Source: Plutella xylostella
Taxonomy: Eukaryota; Arthropoda; Insecta; Lepidoptera; Plutellidae
Assembly (NCBI RefSeq): GCF_932276165.1
Contig: NC_064000.1
Coordinates: forward strand, 868,001-932,000
Length of the DNA stretch: 64,000 nt
Direction: 5' to 3'
Made by a program: the position numbers and the translations under genes. The notes under the pieces are model-generated. The model saw only the letters and a program-made list of their open reading frames with translations. It was not told where the DNA came from and did not search any database. This document shows, one piece after another, positions 9,225 to 18,513 of this stretch; positions within the stretch are counted from its first letter, which is position 1, and every line of letters begins with the position of its first letter.

Positions 9225-9600
9225 AGAGATGGAAAATGAAGGATGTGCCTCTGCGGAGAGAGAGATGGAATATGCAAGATGTGGTAACTTAGAGGAGGGT
9301 GGAGGGACAGGACAAACGTTTTAAGGAGTGCGTCCTGCCGGTGATGACGTATGGTGAGCAAAAGGAGAGAGAGATGTGGTAATATACAGGAGGGTGGAGG
9401 GAGACGACAAAGGTTTTAAGCAGAGCATCCTGCCAGTGATAACGTATGGTGATCAAAGGCGGGAGATGGATGGAAGGTGAGAGATGTGGTAACTTAGAGG
9501 AAGTTGGAGGGAGACAAGGGTTTTAAGAAGTGCGTCCTGCCGGTGTGACGTATAGTGAGCAAAAGGAGAGAGAGATGGAAGATTGGAGATGTGATAATGG
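9225..9600 (+). repeat. Three tandem copies of an RTE reverse-transcriptase fragment
   Basis: A unit of roughly 100-130 bp occurs three times: GAGATGTGGTAA.., GGAGGGTGGAGGGA, ACAA(A)GGTTTTAAG, then (T/C)GCGTCCTGCCGGTG and ACGTATGGTGAGCAAAAGG. The plus-strand reading VFKKCVLPVMTYG-like is the hallmark end of lepidopteran RTE reverse transcriptases (full version at 25090: PVMTYGAETW). Copies end at about 9365, 9450 and 9560. It lies just upstream, in transcription order, of the exon 9106-9212. Confidence 0.65.
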
Positions 9601-11160
9601 TTGAGGGAGAGAACTTGACGTATGGTGAATTGGTGACCAAATGTTGACGCTTACGGTTTGTTATGGAAAAAGCTATGCTTGGACTTTCTTTAAAGAATGG
9701 CATCAGGGATTCGTCAGGGAAATAAGGTTACTGTTGTAAACATCTCTAAAAGTCAGCAAGGCGAAGTGGAAGTGGAAGAGATAATAAATACGTAGTGCAT
9801 TTCCAGTTCAGTTCCTACTCGCAACTCATTCACTATTGCTTTGGAATCGCTGAGCTTCCCTAAATACGAGTAACCGTTCCAGTCTCAGTGCTTATGTAAA
9901 TGTCAAGGCATATTGCTCCATTTCAGCGACGATAGGACTTGAATGTCTTACTGAAATGGCTACTTGAATAATGTAAAAGGCTTATTAGATAGAAAATTGA
10001 CAAAACCAAAGAGTTTTGCCAGGAAGAATATAGACGAAAGCCTCTAAGTTGCCATGGTCTTTGCAAATTGTTTATAGAAATGTAATATTAGATTTTCTAA
10101 CAAAACGTGTCGTAGTCGCATCCAGTTAGATTGTCTTTTGTTATATTCAAAACAATACGACAGAGATTATTTTGATTAATGAAGACGTCATTGAAAACGA
10201 AACAAAGAAGAGAAATATCGCCGTCCTACCCGTCCCTAAACTTCGAAGACAAACTTTTAACGAAATTAATAATACACTTAACTTCTTCTACTTACTCACA
10301 CAAAATATTATTTATATTTAAAACTTCTCTTTTATACAATATTATTTTTAAACATACAATAGACAGCGTGTTTAAAAAAGTACTAAAAATTAGTAACTTT
10401 GTGCACAAAAAATCAAAACTTTTAATTTGCCGCGCCGCTGACAAAATACTCCAAGTTTTAACATGAGCAGTGAAATTCTTGCTTCTCGAGACGAAGTCAG
10501 TGCCTAATTAATAAAACATGAAAGAAACTCGGAGTTAACTAACAAAGTTCCTGTAACCACTAGCTTCAGGCGAAACAAACCATTTATTTTAATTAGTCCA
10601 AGTTGTCAAGATGAGTCCTTGTAGAAAATCGTTTTTGTAGTGTTGTCTTGGTTTATTCTAAACCATTATTTTTGTTCACTGGGATATAGCGCTGTAAATT
10701 ATAGTTTTCAAATCGCTGATTATAAATTTATGGAGAATTTATAGTTCCTATGCACTTGGCTTACTCGAATGGGAAAATTTCCATACATTGACCGGTGGAT
10801 CGGCTCACATCACACATCTAAAGGTACTAAACCTTAATGTGTAGGTTCCATCGCAATGTTTGTCACTGTAAGTGCGATAGTACCTAAGTATACGTTTTCA
10901 TTTAACTCCTAAGGTATATTTAGAAAACGAAAAGTGCTAAGTACTAAGCAAGCTTAACAATGTGAAAGAAATATCTAATCTAGAATTCTTTATTTATATT
11001 GAACGAATAAACACCGTCCTGAAAAAATAATTAATTGTTTAAACTATTTAATTGTTCGCGAGTGTAAGAAAAAAATATTATACGAAAATCAGTACAGCCA
11101 TTAGGAGCTACGCCACGACACTGACATAAAAAACAGACACGTGGAATTTATGGCACTCCT

Positions 11161-11345
11161 ACTTTTGCGTCGAAAGAAAGAAAGAAAGAAAATACATTTA
11201 TTTCACACACACACGGAAACAACACAAAAAATAAATAATAAAACAAATAATAAAAAAAAGGTAAAGTAGAATGAGCAAGGGTGTTGCTTCCCGGTGCAGA
11301 AACGGGATCGCTGGCGCTGGTTTTCAGCTAGAACCCTGGGTGAAG
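11161..11345 (-). repeat. LINE/SINE 3' tail with (GAAA)n and CCAGCG motif
   Basis: Plus-strand CGAAAGAAAGAAAGAAAGAA, ATACATTTATTTCACACACA, and CTGGCGCTGGTTTTCAGCTA. In minus orientation this is the same layout as 58229-58478 (CTGAAAACCAGCGCTG .. AAATGTTTC(TTTC)n) and 13083-13265. Confidence 0.6.
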
Positions 11346-11717
11346 TCACGGACTGACTTGACATAAAATATTATTCAAAAAGCAAACAAATAAGAACTAT
11401 AGCTATAGATACTTATACATACATTATAAACTTATGAAGCGACGAGACTCGAGAGCGCGAGCATAAAAAAAAGTTGAGGGCTAATAAGACCCAAAGTAGG
11501 CGAGAATCTGCTCAAATAGTGGCCATCAAATATTAACCAGATCGTTAGAGTTACGAAGTGACTTCGCTTCAAACATTTACCAGGCCATCAGACTTGGCAC
11601 GGCGGTCGCTGCCTAATAAATATTTTAGGCTGAATGCTACATGGAGTTAGGGAGAAGAGGAAAATGATTAAAAGTTTTGTTGTTTTGTGTTTGGAAGTTT
11701 CGGCAGAATTTGAGCTG

Positions 11718-11891
11718 TATACAGGGTGTTTTAAAAGTGGTATACTAAATGGGAATTGGGTTTGGGTGGGTGGCTCAGGGGGTTCAGTGATTTTTTTAAC
11801 TTTCCAAAACTCGTAGAACAAAAGTGGTTCAGACTGATTGCCCAAATCACAACCTTTCAGTTTGTATACCTTTTTGCAACACCCTGTATAT
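11718..11891. mobile_element. MITE, family 1 (ACAGGGTGTT.. termini)
   Basis: Terminal inverted repeats TACAGGGTGTTTTAAAAGTG / ..TTTTTGCAACACCCTGTA with internal TATACTAA and GTATACC. Ends 10 bp from the donor of the first sushi exon, so this insertion nearly touches a splice site. At least ten relatives occur in the window (23812, 38457, 42120, 42364, 49349, 49751, 52717, 55958, 61921, 62364). Confidence 0.8.
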
Positions 11892-11903
11892 AAAGGGACT
11901 CAC

Positions 11904-11976
11904 TTGTCTCCGAACAGTCGTCCCGTGAGGGTGACCTTCCCTATCTCCGGCTGCTCCAGCTCCGGACACTCGCGGT
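11904..11976 (-). CDS. Sushi gene exon: first half of CCP1 (most upstream exon found)
   Basis: Acceptor TTTGTTTGTTGCAG, donor GTGAGT, 73 nt, phase 1 in and phase 2 out. Encodes DRECPELEQPEIGKVTLTGR then LFGDK. Cys1 of the module and the Gly-Lys-Val strand fit CCP; the frame continues into the exon at 9212 (AA+G gives Lys). The phase-1 entry means more coding exons exist upstream, but none could be recognised up to position 64000. Confidence 0.82.
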
Positions 11977-12353
11977 CTGCAACAAACAAACAGACGGTTA
12001 TTGGACACTTCACCCTACTGGACTTGACGTGAGAAATTTGGCTGAGATTTGATGGGAGACCTATGGTGTGAAGTTTACTTTTCTCATACAGGGTGGCCCG
12101 TGAATAGGGGACCAACGAAAAGGACGATTTTCAAAACTCAAAGAAGAAAAGTTACTATATTGACTCAGGGGGAGTTGCCCCCGTTCCGTTGGTTCTGTTG
12201 GTCCAAAATAAGAGCTCCCTTGGAAAGTGAGGATTTATTTGTTAGAAGTTTCTTTTGCACAAAAAACCCACCTAGTTCGTAAAGAAATCTTAATGAAATA
12301 TGGTTGGCTAGGTAACATCGGAACAGTAGCCCGATCCGGAAAATAACAGTAGA

Positions 12354-12707
12354 GCGATCCGGAAAAAACAGAGCTAACGTATAGAATCGAATGCGAGTGC
12401 GATTCGATTCTATACTTTAGCTCTGTTTTTTGCGGATCGGTCTACAGAGCTAACGTATAGAATCGAGTGCGAGTATTCTATTCGAAAGTGCTGTCAACCT
12501 GTCAACAACAAAATGGCGGTGAATAGATTTGCGAAAGTTTGACAGCTATCATTCCATAGGTCATTCTCAGAATAGTCTAATGTACTCTGTGGTCATTCTA
12601 TTCAATAGGTAAAAAGTGTTCGAAAGTGCTGACAACTTGACAACACTTTCGAAGAGTCGCACTCGCACTCGATTCTATACGTTAGCTCTGTTTTTTTCCG
12701 GATCAGG
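12354..12707. mobile_element. MITE with about 45-bp terminal inverted repeats
   Basis: Left end GATCCGGAAAAAACAGAGCT then AACGTATAGAATCGAATGCG; right end is the reverse complement (CGATTCTATACGTTAGCTCT, GTTTTTTTCCGGATC). An extra inverted copy of the terminus occurs inside at about 12385-12445, and another terminus-like start (CCGATCCGGAAAATAACAGT) lies at 12331. Internal direct repeats GAAAGTGCTG(T/A)CAAC. Complex snap-back structure. Confidence 0.75.
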
Positions 12708-14948
12708 GTGCAGATGAACCATTATAAATAAATGAGGTAGGTAATGAAGTAAATGAAGTAAGCGGCTAATTCAAGCTGAACGCCCGATCTTCCATCTTCA
12801 ACAATAAAATTTTCTCGTTTATTTTAATATATTGGAAAATTTTACAAGTCATAAAATATTTTATTACAGGCAGCAGCGGAGGTAAGTATTTCATATATTT
12901 AATTGAGCTGACTAGATGCTATCCAGAGCAGAGCTATCTGGCGATACCATTTCTAATCTAGGTAGGTATGTTTCTGGTGAATATAAAACATGAACATCAG
13001 TCTGTTATAAGAAATCAAGATGAATTTTCGAAAAATTACCTTAACAAAATAGTTTTTTCATAAAAATCGAAATAAAAAAATGATAAAACCCAGAGTTCTA
13101 GCTGAAAACCAGCGCTATGTCCTACCAAGGCATCAAGCTGAGCTAGACCCAGAGATCTAGAAACCGTTTCAGCATCAAGAAGCAACACCCACGCTCATTT
13201 ATTTATTACTTTTAAACGTTTTTCTTTACTCAATGGTTGTGTTGTTTCTTTCTTCTTTCAAAAGCCATACCTAACAAAAAATATATTCCAAAAGTCACGT
13301 CCCAATAGATTAGCCTTACCACTGAAGGATCTCTTCAGTATTTGCCACCTTAAATAAGCTTGTCTTCTTTTATGTAAAGTTCTTTCAGCGAATTTCAGTC
13401 TCATTCAGAACCGCTCTTGACATAGTTTCAGGAATGACGTGCTGTACAATCAGGGTGGGGGTTACACTTTGAAACGTGCTGCTCAATCTCTACTACATCG
13501 ACATAAGGGTTTAAGTTGAAGTGCATGTGAGGTATTTCGTACGATATTTTGTATTTAGGTAATGTAGATTACGTAATATGAATACAAATACGAGGATACT
13601 TCACAATAGTTTTATTTTACCTACGTGGCGAGTCTCTAGATTCTACAGGTGTTTAAAAAAGTATGAGTAAGCCGAAAGTGCACGAAAGGACCTTCACTGA
13701 TGTACCTATAACATAATTTAATATATCTTTTAGGCATAGGTACGTGCAGCGCGCCCACGGGTACTCAATTTATAAAATAACCTACCACAAAATAAATTTG
13801 CTTAGAAGATAATCTTTCTTGCAAATAAATTATTTTAAGCGCGGTTACCAGTTTAGTGCTTGAGACAGACACGCTAAGAAATCACAACCTGCTGATGAAG
13901 AAAATACTTCATTAAACTCTTCGTCCAAGTTTCCAGTCTATAACATACTTTGACACTGAAATGGTCGGTAAAAACTTTCAATTCCCTCTTACGACGTACA
14001 AAATAAGAGCTATACAGAAAATGCAAATGTTCCTTAGTCCTCGACTATCCTAGTGGCGGCACTAATCGAACTATCCACACTTTAGGAACACAAGCTATTA
14101 ACTAGTTCTGTAGACTCGTGAACTGGGTTCGTGTTACGAACAGCGAAGTGTTTCTGAGCTATTACGAGTAACTTGGGGTGCCTAATGGAAACCAGATTCA
14201 ATGTTAAATCATCAGGAAATAACCGACAGGACCAACTAACAAACAATAATACCACGTGCTCTTACGGTGATGGAAAACATCGTGAGGAAACCGGCACATC
14301 TAGATGTGTATGCGTTGTACCTCAAAAGGTAAAAACGAAAGTCTAGTCTACAAGTCATTTCAAAACTTTATGTCGTAGACAAAGTCAAATGCCTTTTTAT
14401 TCATCGAATAAATTTTTTTTTCTGATGAATGTATTTTTTTTAAACTACTCCGCGTTCGAGAAAGGGCTCTTTGTCTTTGGAGAAGAACGGAGCAGAGGAA
14501 GAACGCAACTCCTGAGCCATCTTTTCAAAAAAGGTCTTCGTAGGTGTTTATTGTAAAGTCTGCCCATTTAATTTAAAACTCTATAGATCTTCCACTATGT
14601 TATTGTATTTTTGTCGTTTCCTTGTGCCTGGTAAGTAAAATTGGTTTTTCTTTGAAGTCTTCAAATATATATGGCATTTCGACTGTCAAAAAACCAATAA
14701 TATAATAGACAGAGTATCGTTAAACCTTCGACCATATAATCAAATTAAACATAAAATTTAATGTCAATTCCAGAAGGCCTATGCTAACTAACTAAAGGCT
14801 CGGATCAGATCGGCCCCGGGCACCGACACTGCCGACAAACATCGCATGGAACTAACAAACTTTGTTTAGGATTAGGCGGATCTGTAGATGCAATGAAACT
14901 TGCGCTATTTGGAGTAGGATAAACTTAGATTTACAATATTAGAACAAG
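12708..14948. other. Transposon-relic intergenic or intronic DNA
   Basis: Contains a LINE/SINE 3' tail at about 13083-13265 (TAGCTGAAAACCAGCGCTAT .. TTTCTTTCTTCTTTC), and a fragment of SINE family C at 14246-14318 (ACCACGTGCTCTTACGGTGA, CATCGTGAGGAAACC). Otherwise AT-rich, no coding signal recognised. Confidence 0.5.
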
Positions 14949-16262
14949 ATGATAAGATAAGATAAAAGATAAAATACTCTTTATTGCACACAAACAGAAA
15001 CAGTATTACAAACATGAAAAGAAAATAAATAGCACAATCGGCGGCCTTCAAAAGTAATCTCTTCCAGACAACCAAATTTATAGGAAATAGAAATAAAGAA
15101 AATGGGTATCCTGTGAAAACAAGAGATATTTATGAACTACATTAATATAAAGTATAAACGATATGTAAATACCTACCTACATAAAACCTACATAGTTAAT
15201 AATAAATATATACGTATAGATCCTATAATAATACATAAATATTATTAAAAATAAATAAATAAATAATTGCTGGTGCATTCTAATCAGGATAAGATAAATT
15301 TAAGTAGTGCTGTCGGAGCTTGTTTTTGAAGGATGGTAGAGAGGGTGCGAGTCTGATTTCAATGGGCAGATCGTTCCATAATTTAACAGACTGAAATGTG
15401 AATGAGCCCTCATAAAACACAGTTGTGCAAGAGGGAACATGAAGGCTAAGGTTATGAGATGAACGTAGTGAGCGGCTATGTGTAGAGCATCTCAACTCAA
15501 AACGCTCCTTAAGGTATGTTGGGGAACAAGGATTGAACAGTACCGAAAAAAGTAGTGAAAGTATGTGAGTATTCCGTCGAAGGCGAATTGGGAGCCACTT
15601 GAGTTTTTGTCGGAATACAGATACATGGTCATATTTTCTTAAGCCAAATATGAATCGAATCGTATGCAGTAATGTTGAAGACGCTCAAGCTTATTAAGTT
15701 GCTCCTCAGTGAGATCAAGATAGCTGGCATCGGCGTAGTCAAGAACGGGAAGAAGGAGTGATTGAGCTAAAGCAATTTTGGTGGAGGTAGGAAGGAAATT
15801 GTGTAGTCTTCGAAGTGATCCCCCAGATGCAAACATCCTCCGGCTAACCGCCTCCAGCTGAGGACTCCATGTCATAAACTTATCAAAAATTACGCCAAGA
15901 TTCCTGACTGTATCACTATAAGGTACATGAACCCCGTCAAAATAAATTGGCGGCACCATCCGAAGAATTTTTTTATTCATTAACCTAGAACTTCCGATGA
16001 GGATAACTTGGGTTTTCTTCGGGCTGACCATAAGGCCATGGTGTTTACTCCAGTCTACGATTTTAGTCAGGTCAGTGTTCATAAAATTAACTGCTTGAGC
16101 TATATCAGAAGGAGAAGCATGTGTATAAAGCTGTAGATCGTCTGAATAAAGATGGTAGGAAGAAATTAGTTTATCAGAAATGGAGTTAATAAAAATAGCA
16201 AAGAGCAGGGGGGATAGCACACCGCCTTGTGGGACTCCAGCTGCAATATCACACCATTGGGA
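14949..16262 (-). mobile_element. 5'-truncated LINE fragment (CR1/L2/Daphne-like) with frameshift
   Basis: Minus strand. Coding part starts abruptly at about 16262 in the RT palm: WCDIAAGVPQGGVLSPLLFA, then YSDDLQLY (a YADD variant) and the thumb region NLGVIFDKFMTWSPQLEAVS. The frame breaks at about 15655, where GATTC is repeated in tandem (CGATTCGATTC), a 5-base gain; the C-terminus continues in another frame to a stop at 15280 (CTTVFYEGSFTFQSVKLWND). The 3' UTR has AATAAAG and ends in (TTATC)n at 14949-14975, the usual short-repeat tail of this LINE group. Dead copy, truncated on insertion. Confidence 0.85.
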
Positions 16263-16689
16263 TGGTGCGTTACATACAAAAACAAAGCAAAAAAACTGTT
16301 CGAATTTGTTTACTGTCGAACCGTTTTACGTTCAAACTAATGACAACCATTGTACCAATGAATAAAATTACAAATCTTCTAACGGAACTAATTCAAAATA
16401 AGAGCTCAGTAATTGAAGTGGGGTGTTATTTTGTCGGGATGATTTTTTTGCACTTCATCTCGTTCGTATAAGGTTTAACTTGACAGAGAAGTCATACTTA
16501 TAGAACTAATAAAGGTGTTTTCTAGGTGTCACCCAGCAAATTAACTACCACATCACTTGCTATCATTTTCACACATATCACTTAAACTCACATCACAATA
16601 TATTCGTTTACACATACTACATAGCATACAGCCATAATCATTTAACACAATTTATTGTTACATATTATTATATACATACATTCATAACA
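16263..16689. other. AT-rich stretch between repeats
   Basis: About 430 bp directly 5' of the LINE truncation. CGTTACATACAAAAACAAAG and short open frames; no recognisable feature apart from a CATCACAC/ACACATAC-rich segment near 16550-16680. Confidence 0.4.
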
Positions 16690-16722
16690 TCCTAACTAAT
16701 ATTATAAATGCGAAAGTAACTG

Positions 16723-16761
<39 letters not shown>

Positions 16762-16912
16762 TACTCTTTCACGCCAAAAATACTGAACGGATTTGAATGA
16801 AATTTGGTATACATACGGTTTAGACCCTGGGAAAGAACATAGGCTACTTTTTAACCCGGAATCCCCACGGGAAAACTTTTAAGGCGAAGCGAAGCGCGCG
16901 GGAACAGCTAGT
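16690..16912 (+). mobile_element. Helitron-like (CTGT)n element, copy 1
   Basis: Starts TCCTAACTAATATTATAAAT, GCGAAAGTAACTGTG, then (TCTG)n, ACTCTTTCACGCC, TGAACGGATTTGAATGAAAT, and ends GGCGAAGCGAAGCGCGCGGG, AACAGCTAGT. The TC start and CTAGT end fit Helitrons; the class is known in Lepidoptera as microsatellite-bearing non-autonomous elements. Five copies in the window. Confidence 0.8.
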
Positions 16913-17822
16913 AATATATAAATATCTATTTTATTTTAGTATAAATATAATTATAACGTACCACAACACACTTTTACATATTTACTACACACATATTTAT
17001 GTTTAGTTGAGGCTCCACTCCCACTCACTAAAATTGGTCCTGGCAGAATACCAGCGCTGTGATTATTTAATTATAATCATAGTATTATGCTGAGTCAGAA
17101 CCCTTTTGCTAACATGATAAATACACATGTTGCTTTTCTATCTGCATGTCTTTTAATAGTGTTTTGTGTTTATGTAATCTTAAAAACTTTATGTTAAAAA
17201 TCTTACTGTGTAACCTGTGTATGTGTTGTGTTAAGTAAATAAATAATTTATCTATCTATCTATCTATCATAAATACGTAATAATCTCTCGAAGTCAAAGA
17301 TAAGGACGTGACATCATTATTCATTTCCATAGTTACCAGTTCGATTATTAGATTATTACTTCTTCGTCAAGTGTTCGTGAACTATCGAACATCTCTGGAA
17401 CTGTGCCAAATGGTTACCTTTTGATAAAAATATAATACTTAAAACTTGGAGATCACTAGGTACTGATCCTCTAGAACGGTTTGGTTTTATAGTTTTCGAC
17501 AAACTATCAAACCTGTACGTACAAGACATACTGACTGATCCTTTTACCACGGCGATGAATCCTATATTTTTTACCCGACTGCCGAAGGAGGAGGGTAATG
17601 TTTTTTTATCATCGAAACGACAGGTAAAGAGAAGAATATACATTATACAAACAAGATTTTAGGTAAAATAATAATATTATTTACATAGTATGTAGATTCG
17701 TTAGAAAACTACAACACAACGCTACAGATATACACAATTTCACACTCTAAAATTGATCTTATAAGACCGCTCCTAGCGTCACTCAAACAATAATGTCTAA
17801 TTAATCGTTGTAGCTAATCCTA
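16913..17822. other. LINE tail and unclassified DNA
   Basis: A LINE/SINE 3' tail in plus orientation at about 17030-17272 (CAGAATACCAGCGCTGTGAT .. TAAGTAAATAAATAATTTAT, (CTAT)n). At about 17565-17605 ACCCGACTGCCGAAGGAGGA matches the start of a dispersed repeat like 38754. The remainder shows nothing. Confidence 0.5.
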
Positions 17823-18031
17823 ATCCTAACTAATATTATAAATGCGAAAGTAACTGTGTCTGTCTGTCTGTCTGTCTGTTACTCTTTCACGCCAAAACTA
17901 CTGAACGGATTTGAATGAAATTTGATATACATACGGTGTAGACCCTGGGAAAGAACATAGGCTACTTTTTATCCCGGAATTCCCACGGGAAAACTTTTTA
18001 AGGCAAAGCGAAGCTCGCGGGAACAGCTAGT
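17823..18031 (+). mobile_element. Helitron-like (CTGT)n element, copy 2
   Basis: Same structure as the copy at 16690: TCCTAACTAATATTATAAAT start, four (TCTG) units, TTTCACGCCAAAACTACTGA, and end GCTCGCGGGAACAGCTAGT. Preceded by a second TAATCC, so the insertion point is in a TAATCCTAATCC duplication. Confidence 0.8.
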
Positions 18032-18513
18032 GTAGTATAAGGCTGATGCAATATACGAAGAAGGTTAATATGACATACACTCCCAGAGGCAAAGGTAGGA
18101 CCAAATAATACAAAGTACTGTCGAGGGAACACAAAATCTTCACCTTTCAACTGACTGAAACATAAAGTTGTTATAAGTTTAACCTGATCATCTATGAATG
18201 CGTCTCTGAAGAAAACTATCTTAAATCTTAAAGTATTGTAGCTCATTTTACTCAAAAGGATACATTATTTTTTATCTAACAAAACTGCACTTATACTCGT
18301 ATTTACGTTGTGATTCAGCGATTAGCCTTCGATAAACTAAATATTTTTAGCTGATTTCAGTTTAAAGTTTAGGGTCACAACTATATTTTTAAAATATTAA
18401 CAGAAATTAAAAAAAAAAATACATTTTCAATCCGCAACAAGCTTCGTCATTCTGTGTAGAACATCGTCATCGTCAGCGTAACAAGCTTCGTCAAAGTAAA
18501 AAGTAAAATTAAA
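18032..18513. other. 3' flank of the RLE LINE
   Basis: Likely includes the 3' UTR of the LINE whose ORF ends at 18514. ACAAGCTTCGTCA occurs twice (about 18439 and 18480), flanking GTCATCGTCAGCG. No poly(A) tail is seen on the minus strand, so the 3' boundary is unclear. Confidence 0.4.

Larger units (their letters stand above)
9213..11903. other. Intron splitting CCP1 (2.7 kb)
   Basis: Holds the triplicated RTE fragment (9225-9600), a LINE tail (11161-11345) and a MITE (11718-11891), each listed separately. About 9650-11090 is AT-rich with a 95-codon open frame at 10179 that looks like chance. At about 11093-11145 GGAGCTACGCCACGACACTG resembles a dispersed repeat also seen at 38754 and 41345. 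Confidence 0.5.
1074..11976 (-). other. Multi-CCP (sushi) domain protein gene, ten exons, incomplete at both ends
   Basis: Gene model joining ten minus-strand exons: 11976-11904, 9212-9106, 8742-8551, 7824-7648, 6171-5989, 5634-5455, 5066-4947, 4473-4362, 3939-3770, 1165-1074. Every junction has AG acceptor and GT donor, and the codon phases fit throughout (mostly phase 1, usual for CCP modules). The joined frame is open for about 468 residues with seven complete CCP modules (Cys1-Cys4, Gly-Tyr or Gly-Phe turns, Trp before Cys4) and half of an eighth. CCP proteins act outside the cell in adhesion or protein clustering. The module order and the CCP8 start (CPFPGYIENGKVLLVGNMG) recall the LEV-9 / Hasp / Hikaru genki receptor-clustering scaffolds; this is resemblance from memory and other multi-CCP proteins are possible. 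No signal peptide or start codon is in view, and the 3' end is off the left edge. Confidence 0.85.

Noticed and set aside
10179..10466. 95-residue ORF in the CCP1 intron
   Set aside because: Lys/Ile/Phe-rich translation of AT-rich DNA, no recognisable motif, not spliced to neighbours.
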